A program made the position numbers and the translations under genes. From Streptomyces sp. man185 (GTDB lineage: Bacteria > Actinomycetota > Actinomycetes > Streptomycetales > Streptomycetaceae), in the NCBI GenBank assembly GCA_002551355.1, contig NTHE01000015.1, positions 62,001 to 126,000 of the forward strand: a stretch of 64,000 nucleotides of DNA. The letters run 5' to 3'. This document shows positions 45,244-54,000 of this stretch, piece by piece (within the stretch, counting starts at the first letter, position 1; each line of letters starts with the position of its first letter). The notes beneath the pieces are model-generated. The model did no database searches. It had not been told where the DNA came from and worked only from the letters and a program-made list of their open reading frames with translations.

Positions 45244-45879
45244 ATGAGAATCACCGTGTTCGGGGCGACCGGCGGTGTCGGTCAGGAGATCGTCGGGCAC
45301 GCGCTCGCGGCGGGTCACGAGGTGACGGTCGTGGTTCGCGACCCGGACCGGCTCCCGGAGCCGCTGGAGCGCGCGGTGCTGCACGGTGCCGTCCGGCTGG
45401 ACGATCCGTCGGCGGTGCGGGCGGCGGTGACGGGGCGGGACGCGGTGCTCTCGGGGCTGGGTTCGCGCGGCCGGAAGGCGAACGGCGTGGCCGAGCGGCT
45501 GACGGGGAAGATCCTGGCGGCCATGGAGGCCGAGGGGGTGCGGCGGCTGCTCGTGGTGAGCGCGGCGCCGGTCGGGCCGGAGCCGGAGGGCGATCCGCTG
45601 GTCGACCGGCTGATACGCAGGGGGGTCGGGGCGGTCCTGGCGGAGCTGTACGCCGATCTCGCCCGGATGGAGGCGGCGTTGACCCGCAGTGCGACGGACT
45701 GGACCGCGGTGCGGCCGCCGCGGCTGACGGACGGGCCGCGTACGGGGGTCTACCGGCAGGTCGTGGGCGGTACGCCGCGCAGCGGCCGGACCATCTCCCG
45801 GGCCGACGTCGCGCACGCGATGCTCGCGCTGATCGACGACCTGGCGGCCGTGAAGCAGGGCGTGGGCATCGCGTACTGA
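45244..45879 (+). CDS. NmrA-like NAD(P)-binding protein
   Basis: 211 residues with an N-terminal Rossmann motif GATGGVGQEIV and LVVSAAPVG; belongs to the atypical short-chain dehydrogenase group (NmrA/YwnB-like), often flavin or quinone reductases or regulators. There is no classical YxxxK in the usual place. Divergent from a TetR gene and likely its target. Confidence 0.82.
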   Translation: MRITVFGATGGVGQEIVGHALAAGHEVTVVVRDPDRLPEPLERAVLHGAVRLDDPSAVRAAVTGRDAVLSGLGSRGRKANGVAERLTGKILAAMEAEGVRRLLVVSAAPVGPEPEGDPLVDRLIRRGVGAVLAELYADLARMEAALTRSATDWTAVRPPRLTDGPRTGVYRQVVGGTPRSGRTISRADVAHAMLALIDDLAAVKQGVGIAY

Positions 45880-45898
45880 GCGATGGCGCCCCGGCGGG

Positions 45899-46954
45899 TC
45901 AGAGGCTGACGCCGACCGTCACCGGCTCGTTGACCAGGGTGACGCCGAAGGCCGCGTGCACCCCGGCGACGACCTCGCGGGCCAGGGCGAGCAGGTCCTC
46001 GGTGGTGGCCGCGCCCCGGTTGGTGAGGGCGAGGGTGTGCTTGGTGGAGATCCGGGCGGGGCCGCTGCCGTAGCCCTTGGTGAATCCGGCGCGGTCGATC
46101 AGCCAGGCCGCCGAGGTCTTGGTACGGCCGTCCTCGGCGGGGAACGCCGGGGGCGTCACGTCCGGGCCGAGGTGCTCGCGGACCCGGCCGAGGAAGTCCT
46201 GGAAGGCGGCCGGGTCGAGGATCGGGTTGGTGAAGAAGGAGCCGGCCGACCAGGTGTCGTGGTCCTCGGGGTCGAGCACCATGCCCTTGCCGGCGCGGAG
46301 CTTCAGCACGGTTTCCCGGGCTGCCGCGGCGGGAACGCGCTCGCCCTGCTCGACGCCCATCGCTCTGGCCGTTTCGGGGTACTTGAGGGGCGCGGACAGC
46401 CCGGCGGCCTCTTCCAGCTCGAATCGGACACGGAGCACGACGAAGCGATCGGGTTCAGCCTTGAAGCGGCTGTGACGGTACGAGAACGAGCACTCCGTGT
46501 TCGGAATCGTCACCGTCTCCTCGGTGCGCCGGTCGTAGGCGACGACCTCCGTGATGGTGGAGGACACCTCCTGTCCGTACGCGCCGACGTTCTGGATGGG
46601 TGTCGCGCCCGCGGATCCGGGGATGCCCGCCAGGCACTCGATGCCCGCGAGGCCCGCCTCGACGGTCCGGGCAACGGCGACGGTCCACACCTCTCCGGCC
46701 GCCAGCTCCAGGGACGTACCCGAGAGGGCGAAGCCCTTCGTGGCGATCCGCAGGGCGGTGCCGTCGAAGCCCTTGTCCCCGATGACCAGGTTGGAGCCGC
46801 CGCCGATCACCAGCAGCGGGGTGCCGCTCGCGTCGGCCTCGCGCACGGCGGCGATCACCTCGGCGTCGGTCGTGGCGGTCAGCAGCCGGGCGGCGGGGCC
46901 GCCGAGCCGGAAGGTGGTCAGGGGGGCGAGGGGGGCGTCGTGGAGTTCCTGCAC
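45899..46954 (-). CDS. murB: UDP-N-acetylmuramate dehydrogenase
   Basis: 351 residues. FAD/NADPH reductase forming UDP-MurNAc for peptidoglycan. FAD-binding segment VIGGGSNLVIGDKGFDGTAL, GIECLAGIPGSAGATPIQNV, SYRHSRFK and the catalytic Ser region SAGSFFTNP are visible. GTG start at 46954, where homology begins; the Shine-Dalgarno is weak. The frame stays open to 48328 as antisense of the MFS gene. Confidence 0.95.
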   Translation of the reverse strand: MQELHDAPLAPLTTFRLGGPAARLLTATTDAEVIAAVREADASGTPLLVIGGGSNLVIGDKGFDGTALRIATKGFALSGTSLELAAGEVWTVAVARTVEAGLAGIECLAGIPGSAGATPIQNVGAYGQEVSSTITEVVAYDRRTEETVTIPNTECSFSYRHSRFKAEPDRFVVLRVRFELEEAAGLSAPLKYPETARAMGVEQGERVPAAAARETVLKLRAGKGMVLDPEDHDTWSAGSFFTNPILDPAAFQDFLGRVREHLGPDVTPPAFPAEDGRTKTSAAWLIDRAGFTKGYGSGPARISTKHTLALTNRGAATTEDLLALAREVVAGVHAAFGVTLVNEPVTVGVSL

Positions 46955-47025
46955 GGGGACAAGAGTACGGTCCGCGCCCCCGCCGCCGGTGCGGGGCCAC
47001 GGACCGTACGCCGGGGTCCGGGGGC

Positions 47026-48522
47026 TCAGGCCGCGATCGGCGCCGACGCCGACTCCGGCTTCGCGGCTCCTCGGTCCACCGGTTCCGGGGCGGAGCGACG
47101 GGCACTGCGGCGCCCCGGGATCAGGAGCGCGGCCAGTGCGCCCAGGGCGACCGCACCCGCCCCGATCCAGACGGCGGGCACGGTCCCGTCCGCGAACAGT
47201 CGCGGCGATCCGTAGCCGCCCCGCGCGGCGAAGACGGCGGCGAGGATGGAGACCCCGAGCGCTCCGCCGACCTCCCGCAGCGCGTTGTTGGCCCCGGAGG
47301 CGATCCCCTGCTCCCCGGGCCGGACGCTGGAGAGCACCAGGCTCGCGGCGGGCGCGAAGTACATCGCCATGCCGACGCCGCCGATGATCAGGGCGGGGAG
47401 CTGAGCGAGGTAGCTCACCCCGGGCTCGACGATCAGGGCGAACAGGGCGAGTCCGAGGGCCTGGAGCGCGAGCCCGGTGGCCACCACCGGACGGCCGCCG
47501 AAGCGGTCGGAGAGGTACCCGGCGAGAGGCGCCACGAGGATCGGCATCCCGGTCCAGGGCAGCATCCGCAGTCCGGCCTCGGTGGGCGAGTGGCCGAGGC
47601 CGTTCTGCAGGAACTGGCTGAGCAGGAAGATCGACCCGAACATCCCGAGGAACATCAGCAGGCTCGCGGCGTTGATCCCGAGGAAGGCCCGGCTGCGGAA
47701 GAGCCGCATCGGCAGCATCGGGTTCGCCGCCCGCAGGCCGTGGCGGACGAACAGCCCGAGCAGTGCCGTGCCCGCGATCAGCCCGGCCAGGACGACGGGA
47801 TCGGTCCAGCCGTGGCTCGCGGTGTTGACCAGGGCGTAGACGATACCGAAGAGGCCCGCGCTGACCAGGAGCGTGCCGCGGATGTCCAGGGGCGCCTTCG
47901 GGGCGTACGACTCGGTGAGCCGCAGCCGGGCCAGCGGCAGCAGCACCAGGCCGATCGGCACGTTCAGCCAGAAGATCCACTGCCAGGAGATGTGCTCGGT
48001 GAGCGCGCCGCCGATCAGCGGGCCGCTGGCGACCGCCACCCCGGTCACCGCGCCGAAGACGCCGAGGGCCGCTCCGCGCCGCTCGGCCGGGACGGCCGCG
48101 CCGATCAGGGTGAGCGTCAGCGGCATCATGATCGCCGCGCCGACGCCCTGGACCGCCCGGAACACGATGAGCTCCTCGATGCCCGGGGAGAGGGCGGCCG
48201 CGGCGGAGGCGGCCGTGAAGACGGCGAGCCCGGCCATGAACAGCCGCCGCCTGCCGAACCGGTCGCCGAGCGCGGCCCCGAGCATCAGCAGCACGGCGAA
48301 GGTCAGGGTGTACGCGTTCACCGTCCACTCCAGCTCCTCCAGGCCGCCGCCGAGGCTCTCTCGGATGGAGGGAAGCGCGGTCGTGACGACGAGGTTGTCG
48401 AGGGCCGCCATGAATCCGGCGACGCTCGTGATGACCAGGACCCAGACCGCTCCCCCGCGGCCGGCCGTGCCGTGCTGTGCGTTCACCGCTCCCCCTGCTG
48501 GCATGTCTCCCTCTTCCGGCAT
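47026..48522 (-). CDS. MFS drug-efflux transporter, DHA2 type
   Basis: 498 residues with about 14 predicted helices. Motif A GDRFGRRRLFMAG, motif C-like GPLIGGAL, and DNLVVTTALPSI in helix 1 are typical of proton-driven QacA/EmrB exporters. Two ATGs (48522 and 48504) each have a GGGAGAC-type site. It lies 75 bases downstream of a TetR gene, and an operator-like dyad abuts its start, so it is probably under that repressor. Confidence 0.9.
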   Translation of the reverse strand: MPEEGDMPAGGAVNAQHGTAGRGGAVWVLVITSVAGFMAALDNLVVTTALPSIRESLGGGLEELEWTVNAYTLTFAVLLMLGAALGDRFGRRRLFMAGLAVFTAASAAAALSPGIEELIVFRAVQGVGAAIMMPLTLTLIGAAVPAERRGAALGVFGAVTGVAVASGPLIGGALTEHISWQWIFWLNVPIGLVLLPLARLRLTESYAPKAPLDIRGTLLVSAGLFGIVYALVNTASHGWTDPVVLAGLIAGTALLGLFVRHGLRAANPMLPMRLFRSRAFLGINAASLLMFLGMFGSIFLLSQFLQNGLGHSPTEAGLRMLPWTGMPILVAPLAGYLSDRFGGRPVVATGLALQALGLALFALIVEPGVSYLAQLPALIIGGVGMAMYFAPAASLVLSSVRPGEQGIASGANNALREVGGALGVSILAAVFAARGGYGSPRLFADGTVPAVWIGAGAVALGALAALLIPGRRSARRSAPEPVDRGAAKPESASAPIAA

Positions 48523-48536
48523 GTCTCCCCCTGCTG

Positions 48537-48556
48537 GTTAGTTATTGATGACTAAC
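48537..48556. promoter_or_regulatory. Operator-like dyad before MFS gene
   Basis: GTTAGTTATTGATGACTAAC, an imperfect AT-rich palindrome 15 bases upstream of the MFS ATG. It shares AGTTATTG with the site upstream of the tetR gene. Confidence 0.6.
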
Positions 48557-48596
48557 TTCCGCGGACAGAAAACCGGGCGGACCCGGTGGTCCCGGT

Positions 48597-49154
48597 TCAC
48601 CCGGCGGGCCTGGCCGAGATGTGGAACCCCGCCCAGACCCGGTGATCGGCCGGAAAGCCGAGCGAGGCGAGCGTGTTGATGAGCATCCCGTACGCCAGGA
48701 ACGACGTCGTATCGTCCACGTCGCCGCCCAGTGCGATGTGGACGTCACCCCACATCCGCTCCCAGACCGTCCGCAGTGACTCGCCGAACGCGCGATCGCC
48801 CGCGGCCTCGGCCGCGGCGACGGCCGCGTACGTCTGCATCTGCATCATCAGCTTCTCGCCGTCGTCGACGATCAGCCGCTGGTACGCCTCCGCCATGGCA
48901 CTCAGCGCCTCCTCCCCCTCCAGCCCCTCGCAGGCCGCCCCCAAGACCTTGCGGGTGTCCTCCAGGCAGCGCTCGGCGGCGGCGAGGAAGATGGCCTGCT
49001 TGTTGGGGAAGAGCCGGAAGAGATACGGCTGCGAGACGCCGACCCGACGGGCGATCGCCTCGGTGGACGTCGCGCTGTAGCCACTGCGGGCGAACTCGGT
49101 GATCGCCGCCCGGACGACGCTCTCGCGCCGCTCCTCCGCACTCATCCTTGCCAT
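48597..49154 (-). CDS. TetR-family regulator of the MFS exporter
   Basis: 185 residues. The helix-turn-helix includes SATSTEAIARRVGVSQPYLF and RLFPNKQAIFLAAAERC; the C-terminal domain is all-helical. Same strand as and just upstream of the MFS gene. A perfect palindrome sits directly upstream of its start codon, so autoregulation is likely. Confidence 0.92.
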   Translation of the reverse strand: MARMSAEERRESVVRAAITEFARSGYSATSTEAIARRVGVSQPYLFRLFPNKQAIFLAAAERCLEDTRKVLGAACEGLEGEEALSAMAEAYQRLIVDDGEKLMMQMQTYAAVAAAEAAGDRAFGESLRTVWERMWGDVHIALGGDVDDTTSFLAYGMLINTLASLGFPADHRVWAGFHISARPAG

Positions 49155-49159
49155 GAAAG

Positions 49160-49181
49160 TAAGTTATTGCTCAATAACTAA
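49160..49181. promoter_or_regulatory. Operator upstream of tetR gene
   Basis: Perfect dyad AGTTATTG-CT-CAATAACT (49162-49179), five bases before the tetR start codon. Shared half-site with 48537-48556. Confidence 0.7.
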
Positions 49182-49214
49182 GCTGGCAAGGGCACGGCTC
49201 GAACGGACACAAGT

Positions 49215-49247
49215 GAGGGGCGTCCCTCCGCAGGAGGAACGCCCCTC
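49215..49247 (-). terminator. Terminator after MaoC-fold operon
   Basis: 15-base arms GAGGGGCG.CCCTCC / GGAGG.ACGCCCCTC with one mismatch and a three-base loop, 35 bases beyond the stop of the second MaoC-fold gene. Confidence 0.7.
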
Positions 49248-49281
49248 GACCCCGACCACCGTGCCGGTGCGCCGGTACGTA

Positions 49282-49710
49282 TCAGGCCAGCCGGACCACG
49301 GCGCGGGACATCCCCAGCACCTTCTTGCCGTCGCACATGGCGACCAGGTCCACCCGGACCAGGTTGTCGTCCAGCTTCGCCGCAACCTTGCCGCTGACCT
49401 CGATCAGCGCGCCCTTGTCGTCGTTGGGCACGACGACCGGCTTCGTGAACCGCACCCCGTAGTCGACGACCGCGCCCGGGTCGCCGGCCCAGTCGGTGAC
49501 CACCCGGATCGCCTCGGCCATGGTGAACATGCCGTGCGCGATCACGTCCGGCAGCCCGACCTCGCGCGCGAACTTCTCGTTCCAGTGAATGGGGTTGAAG
49601 TCACCCGAGGCGCCCGCGTACTGCACGAGCGTGGCCCGCGTCACCGGGAACGACTGCGCCGGCAGTTCCGTACCGATCTCGACCGACCCGTAAGAGACCT
49701 TCGCCGTCAT
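49282..49710 (-). CDS. MaoC-fold dehydratase, HadB-like
   Basis: 142 residues. The hot-dog fold hydratase motif GDFNPIHWNEKFAREVGLPD carries the predicted catalytic Asp and His, followed by IAHGMFTMA. It pairs with the upstream subunit in the manner of mycobacterial HadAB, which dehydrates beta-hydroxyacyl-ACP. The ATG at 49710 overlaps the upstream stop (TGATG), so the two are made together. Streptomyces lacks mycolic acids, so the acyl substrate here is unknown. Confidence 0.85.
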   Translation of the reverse strand: MTAKVSYGSVEIGTELPAQSFPVTRATLVQYAGASGDFNPIHWNEKFAREVGLPDVIAHGMFTMAEAIRVVTDWAGDPGAVVDYGVRFTKPVVVPNDDKGALIEVSGKVAAKLDDNLVRVDLVAMCDGKKVLGMSRAVVRLA

Positions 49711-50162
49711 CACGCCTCCTCGGCGGCGCGCGCCACCAGCTTCGTGAGCGCCGTGACCACCAGCTCACCGGCCTCGTCGTGCACATCCCCGCGAATGTCG
49801 ATGACGTCGTTGCCCGCCAGCGACTTGATGCTCTCGATCGTCGAGGTGACCGTCAGCAGGTCCCCCGCCCGCACCGGACGCACGTAGGAGAACTTCTGGT
49901 CCCCGTGCACCACACGGCTGTAGTCCAGGCCCAACTGCGGGTCCTGAACCACCTCTCCGGCGGCCCGGTAGGTGATCGAGAAGACGAACGTGGGCGGCGC
50001 GATCACATCGGCGTGACCGAGCGCACGGGCGGCCTCCACGTCGACGTACGCCGCGTGGGTGTCGCCCACCGCCTCGGCGAACTCGCGGATCTTCTCCCGG
50101 CCGACCTCGTACGCCGGGGTGGGCGGATAGGTCCGCCCCACGAAGGACTGGTCGAGCGCCAT
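49710..50162 (-). CDS. MaoC-fold dehydratase partner, HadA-like
   Basis: 150 residues. Begins MALDQSFVGRTYPPTPAYEV and contains YSRVVHGDQKFSYVRPVRAG. Hot-dog fold of the UPF0336/HadA group; the catalytic Asp-x4-His of the partner is not conserved (GDTHAAYVD), so it is probably the substrate-holding subunit. It lies downstream of rpmG on the same strand. Confidence 0.85.
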   Translation of the reverse strand: MALDQSFVGRTYPPTPAYEVGREKIREFAEAVGDTHAAYVDVEAARALGHADVIAPPTFVFSITYRAAGEVVQDPQLGLDYSRVVHGDQKFSYVRPVRAGDLLTVTSTIESIKSLAGNDVIDIRGDVHDEAGELVVTALTKLVARAAEEA

Positions 50163-50240
50163 GAGCTCGCTACCTCCTGAGAAACCTGGTGAAAGACGAA
50201 TATGGGCACACCCCGTGCGGGGACGGCCCCATACAACGAC

Positions 50241-50271
50241 ACGAGGCCGCCCCCAGAGGGGACGGCCTCGT
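50241..50271 (-). terminator. rpmG terminator
   Basis: ACGAGGCCG.CCCC / GGGG.CGGCCTCGT hairpin, 14 bases beyond the rpmG stop. Confidence 0.65.
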
Positions 50272-50284
50272 GTACGAGCCTGAT

Positions 50285-50449
50285 TCAGCGCGTTTCGCGG
50301 TGCGCGGTGTGCGAGTTGCAGCGCGGGCAGTGCTTCTTCATCTCAAGACGGTCCGGGTTGTTACGCCGGTTCTTCTTGGTGATGTAGTTCCGCTCCTTGC
50401 ACTCCACGCAGGCCAGCGTGATCTTCGGGCGGACGTCGGTGGCAGCCAC
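50285..50449 (-). CDS. rpmG: 50S ribosomal protein L33, zinc-binding form
   Basis: 54 residues from a GTG at 50449: [20 protein letters not shown]. Zinc ligands Cys14, Cys17, Cys41, Cys44. It lies just downstream of tRNA-Thr and tRNA-Met on the same strand. Confidence 0.95.
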
Positions 50450-50537
50450 GTGAGTGCTCCTTGGACGGACGGTGGACGGATGAACGCATAAAAGGGTAGC
50501 CGATCGAAGGACCGACCCAGCAATCGGCTACCGTTAG

Positions 50538-50610
50538 TAGCGGTGACCGGACTTGAACCGGTGACACAGCGATTATGAGCCGCTTGCTCTACCGACTGAG
50601 CTACACCGCT
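50538..50610 (-). tRNA. tRNA-Met (CAT), elongator type
   Basis: 73 bases. Acceptor AGCGGTG/CACCGCT, D-arm TAGCTCAGTCGGTAGAGC, anticodon loop CTCATAA, T-arm CCGGTTCAAGTCCGG. The first acceptor pair is matched, so it is not the initiator. Confidence 0.95.
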
Positions 50611-50655
50611 TTGATGATGAGTCCCCCCGCCGAAGCGGGGTTTCCCGATCACCAG

Positions 50656-50728
50656 AGCCCCAATGCGGAATCGAACCGCAGACCTTCTCCTTACCATGGA
50701 GACGCTCTACCGACTGAGCTATTGGGGC
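50656..50728 (-). tRNA. tRNA-Thr (GGT)
   Basis: 73 bases. Acceptor GCCCCAA/TTGGGGC, D-arm TAGCTCAGTCGGTAGAGC, anticodon loop ATGGTAA, T-arm GCGGTTCGATTCCGC. Located 45 bases upstream of tRNA-Met; both are probably co-transcribed with rpmG. Confidence 0.95.
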
Positions 50729-50983
50729 GAGCGATGAAGACATTACACGGTCTCCTGCCGGTTGCCCAAATCCGTTTGTGCCGCATGCTCCGGCCCTCCG
50801 CCCGGGGCCTCGGACACCCGCTGATCAGGCCTTGATCCAGGCCGGGCCGGCATCCGGACCGGGTCCGGCCGGCGAACGGCGCAGGCGCACCGGTACGACT
50901 ATTCCGCTCCTCCCGGAAGCCGCCCCCGCACGCCCCTAGGGTGTGGTCACTCCATGTGATCTTGCACCCCTCCCAGGAGCGCG

Positions 50984-52279
50984 ATGCCTGACAGCCAGCC
51001 ACGGCGGCCCGACGACAACGCGCCCGACAGCGCCGACGCGGCCACCACCGCCGACACCCCCGCCCTCGTCCTCGGCGGCGCCCGCCTCGCCGACGGCCGG
51101 GCCGTCGACGTACGCCTGAGCGGCAGCCGGATCGAAGCCGTCGGCACCGCGGGCAGCCTCACCGCCCGCGGCCCCCGCATCGACCTCCGCGGCTATCTGC
51201 TGCTCCCCGCCCCGGCCGAACCCCACGCCCACAGCGACACCGCCCTCACCGCGGACAGCCTGGGCCCAGACAGCCCCGGCCCGGCCTCCCACCGCGCCGA
51301 GGACATCCAGCGCCGCGCCACGGAGGCGGCCCTCCTCCAGCTCGGCCACGGCGCCACCGCCCTGCGCACCCACGTCCGCGTCGGCGACGTCCAGGGCCTC
51401 GCCCCGCTCGAAGCCGTCCTGCAGACCCGGCGCGCCCTGCGCGGCCTCGCCGACGTGATGCCCGTCGCGGTCCCCCGGCTCCTCACCGGCGTCGCCGGGG
51501 CGGACAGCCTCGCGATGCTCAGGGACGCGGTGAAGATGGGCGCGGCCGTCGTCGGCGGCTGCCCCGATCTCGACCCCGACCCCACGGGCTACACCGAGGC
51601 CGTCCTGGAGATCGCCGCCGAGCACGGCTGCCCGGTGGACCTGCACACCGACGCCGACGACCCCACCCGGCTGGCCCGGCTCGCCGCGATGGCCGCGGGC
51701 ATGCGCCCCGGCGTCACCCTCGGCCCCTGCGCCGGACTGGCCCATCTGTCCCTGGACGTCGCGGCCCGCGCCGCCGAGCGGCTCGCCGCGGCCGGGATCA
51801 CCGTGGTCTGCCTGCCCCAGGGCGGCTGCGCCGGCTCGGAGCGCCGTACGACCGCCCCCGTGCGCCTTCTGCGCTCCGCCGGGGTGCGCGTCGCAGCGGG
51901 CAGCGGAGCGCTGCGGGACACGGCCAACCCCGTCGGCCGCGGCGATCCGCTCGAAGCCGCCTATCTGCTCGCCTCGCAGGCGGGGCTTCGCGCCGAACAG
52001 GCGTACGCCCTGGTCTCCACGACGGCCCGCGCGGCCCTCGGCCTTCCCGACGTGCGGGTCGAGGCGGGCTTCCCCGCCGAACTCCTCGCCGTACGCGGCG
52101 AACGGCTCTCCGCCGCGCTGTCGCTCGCCTACAGCCGCATCGTCATCCACGGCGGCCGGGTCGTCGCCCGCACCAGCGCCGTACGCGAGTACTGCGACTC
52201 CGACTCCGACGCCGTCACGGGGCTCGGCGGACTACCGCGCCAGGGGCGGCCCGACTCAGGCGCCGGACCGAGGAACTGA
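50984..52279 (+). CDS. Amidohydrolase-like protein with degenerate active site
   Basis: 431 residues, related to the cytosine deaminase branch of the amidohydrolase superfamily: an N-terminal beta-sandwich start (ALVLGGARLADGRAVDVRLS), EPHAHSD as the first metal-ligand pair, and NPVGRGDPLEAAYLLAS near the end. However, the usual HxDE appears as DLHTDADDP without the Glu, the SHC-type histidine is replaced (LGPCAGLAHLS), and the GHD aspartate is Gly (AGSGALRDTANP). It may be a non-catalytic or altered-function member. ATG at 50984 with CAGGAGC. Confidence 0.78.
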   Translation: MPDSQPRRPDDNAPDSADAATTADTPALVLGGARLADGRAVDVRLSGSRIEAVGTAGSLTARGPRIDLRGYLLLPAPAEPHAHSDTALTADSLGPDSPGPASHRAEDIQRRATEAALLQLGHGATALRTHVRVGDVQGLAPLEAVLQTRRALRGLADVMPVAVPRLLTGVAGADSLAMLRDAVKMGAAVVGGCPDLDPDPTGYTEAVLEIAAEHGCPVDLHTDADDPTRLARLAAMAAGMRPGVTLGPCAGLAHLSLDVAARAAERLAAAGITVVCLPQGGCAGSERRTTAPVRLLRSAGVRVAAGSGALRDTANPVGRGDPLEAAYLLASQAGLRAEQAYALVSTTARAALGLPDVRVEAGFPAELLAVRGERLSAALSLAYSRIVIHGGRVVARTSAVREYCDSDSDAVTGLGGLPRQGRPDSGAGPRN

Positions 52280-52313
52280 GCGCGACCCCGTCCCCAGGCG
52301 TACGGTCGGGGGT

Positions 52314-52970
52314 ATGCGCATTGTCATCGCAGGTGGACACGGACAGATCGCACTGCGGCTGGAGCGGCTGCTCGCCGCACGCGGGGATGAAGCCGTAGGG
52401 ATCATCCGCAACCCCCAACAGAGTCAGGACCTGACCGACGCCGGCGCCCAACCCGCCGTGCTGGATCTCGAATCGGCCACGGTGGAGCAGACCGCGGAGG
52501 TGCTGCGCGGTGCGGACGCGGCCGTCTTCGCGGCGGGCGCCGGGCCGAACAGCGGCACCGCCCGCAAGGACACCGTCGATCGCGACGCGGCCGTGCTGTT
52601 CGCAGACGCGGCCGAGGCGGCGGGCGTCCGCCGCTACCTCGTCGTCTCCTCGATGGGCGCCGACCCCGCCCACCCGGGCGACGAGGTCTTCGACGTGTAT
52701 CTGCGGGCCAAGGGTGCCGCCGACGCCGACGTACGCTCCCGTACCGCGCTGGACTGGACGATCCTGCGCCCCGGCATGCTGACCAACGACGCGGGCACCG
52801 GCCTGGTCCTCCTGGCCGCCTCGACGGGCCGCGGCCCGATCCCCCGCGACGACGTGGCGGCCACGCTGCTGGAGCTGCTGGACACTCCGGCGACGGCGGG
52901 CCTCACCCTCGAAGCCATCTCCGGGAACGTCCCGGTGACGGTGGCCGTGAAGGACGTCGCGGGCAACTGA
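52314..52970 (+). CDS. NmrA-like NAD(P)H-binding oxidoreductase
   Basis: 218 residues. Rossmann motif GGHGQIALRLERLL, LVVSSMGADP and TALDWTILRPGMLTNDAGTG place it in the NAD(P)H-binding atypical SDR group (YhfK/YtfG-like). Follows the amidohydrolase-like gene by 34 bases, probably one transcript. Physiological substrate unknown. Confidence 0.85.
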   Translation: MRIVIAGGHGQIALRLERLLAARGDEAVGIIRNPQQSQDLTDAGAQPAVLDLESATVEQTAEVLRGADAAVFAAGAGPNSGTARKDTVDRDAAVLFADAAEAAGVRRYLVVSSMGADPAHPGDEVFDVYLRAKGAADADVRSRTALDWTILRPGMLTNDAGTGLVLLAASTGRGPIPRDDVAATLLELLDTPATAGLTLEAISGNVPVTVAVKDVAGN

Positions 52971-53047
52971 ACCGGGCCGCCGGGCGAGCCGGGCACTCGG
53001 CCCGCCTCGCTCGGTCCCGGCGTCCCGGAGCCTCCCTGACAACGAGA

Positions 53048-53079
53048 AAGCCCCCGACCGGAGAACCGGTCGGGGGCTT
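53048..53079. terminator. Bidirectional terminator
   Basis: Perfect 14-base arms AAGCCCCCGACCGG / CCGGTCGGGGGCTT with an AGAA loop, between the oxidoreductase gene and tRNA-Tyr. In the tRNA direction a short TTTCTCGTTGT follows. Confidence 0.85.
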
Positions 53080-53087
53080 CGTTCGCG

Positions 53088-53169
<82 letters not shown>

Positions 53170-53335
53170 TCGAACGACGCGTTGGATCTCGTGGTGAGCT
53201 CCTTGGCGACGACGTAAACAATACCCGATGGCCAGGGGTGCTCCACCACCTCATTGATCAGCAGCCGGAGGGTGCGGCGGTGGCTAGGCTTTGGCCTGTA
53301 TCCCTACGCACATTCGACGCAAGGAGCCACACGTC

Positions 53336-53824
53336 ATGGCCGACTCCAGTTTCGACATCGTCTCGAAGGTCGAGCGGCAGGAGGTCGACAACGCCCTCAA
53401 CCAGGCCGCCAAGGAGATCTCCCAGCGCTACGACTTCAAGGGCACGGGCGCCTCGATCTCGTGGTCGGGCGAGAAGATTCTGATGGAGGCGAACGGCGAG
53501 GAGCGCGTCAAGGCCATCCTCGACATCTTCCAGTCCAAGCTGATCAAGCGCGGCATCTCGCTGAAGTCGCTGGACGCCGGTGAACCGCAGCTCTCCGGCA
53601 AGGAGTACAAGATCTTCGCCACCATCGAGGAAGGCATCTCCCAGGAGAACGCCAAGAAGGTGGCGAAGACGATCCGCGACGAGGGCCCGAAGGGCGTCAA
53701 GGCGCAGGTCCAGGGCGACGAGCTGCGCGTCAGCTCGAAGAGCCGGGACGACCTCCAGGCCGTTCAGGCGCTGTTGAAGGGCAAGGACTTCGAGTTCGCG
53801 ATCCAGTTCGTGAACTACCGGTAG
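53336..53824 (+). CDS. yajQ: YajQ-family nucleotide-binding protein
   Basis: 162 residues. Begins [20 protein letters not shown] and contains [20 protein letters not shown]. Two tandem ferredoxin-like folds; family members bind nucleotides, and in some bacteria cyclic di-GMP. The ATG at 53336 has AAGGAG ten bases upstream. Apparently monocistronic. Confidence 0.94.
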   Translation: MADSSFDIVSKVERQEVDNALNQAAKEISQRYDFKGTGASISWSGEKILMEANGEERVKAILDIFQSKLIKRGISLKSLDAGEPQLSGKEYKIFATIEEGISQENAKKVAKTIRDEGPKGVKAQVQGDELRVSSKSRDDLQAVQALLKGKDFEFAIQFVNYR

Positions 53825-54000
53825 TCGGGGCAGCCGACTGCTGCACACAGCGGGGGCACACCGCCGGGGCCGACCTCGACGGCGTGCCTCTTCGTGTTCC
53901 CGGTCCGTGCGCGGCGTGCGGATGCGGTGTCCGAATACCGCCGGTGACGGCGGGCGGGCAGGCGCAGACTGGCCGTACGGACCCGGGGAAGTGAGAGGGC

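Noticed and set aside
46955..48328. In-frame upstream extension of murB giving an 809-residue protein
   Set aside because: The extension is Arg/Pro/Gly-rich and antisense to the MFS gene; MurB homology starts at the GTG at 46954.
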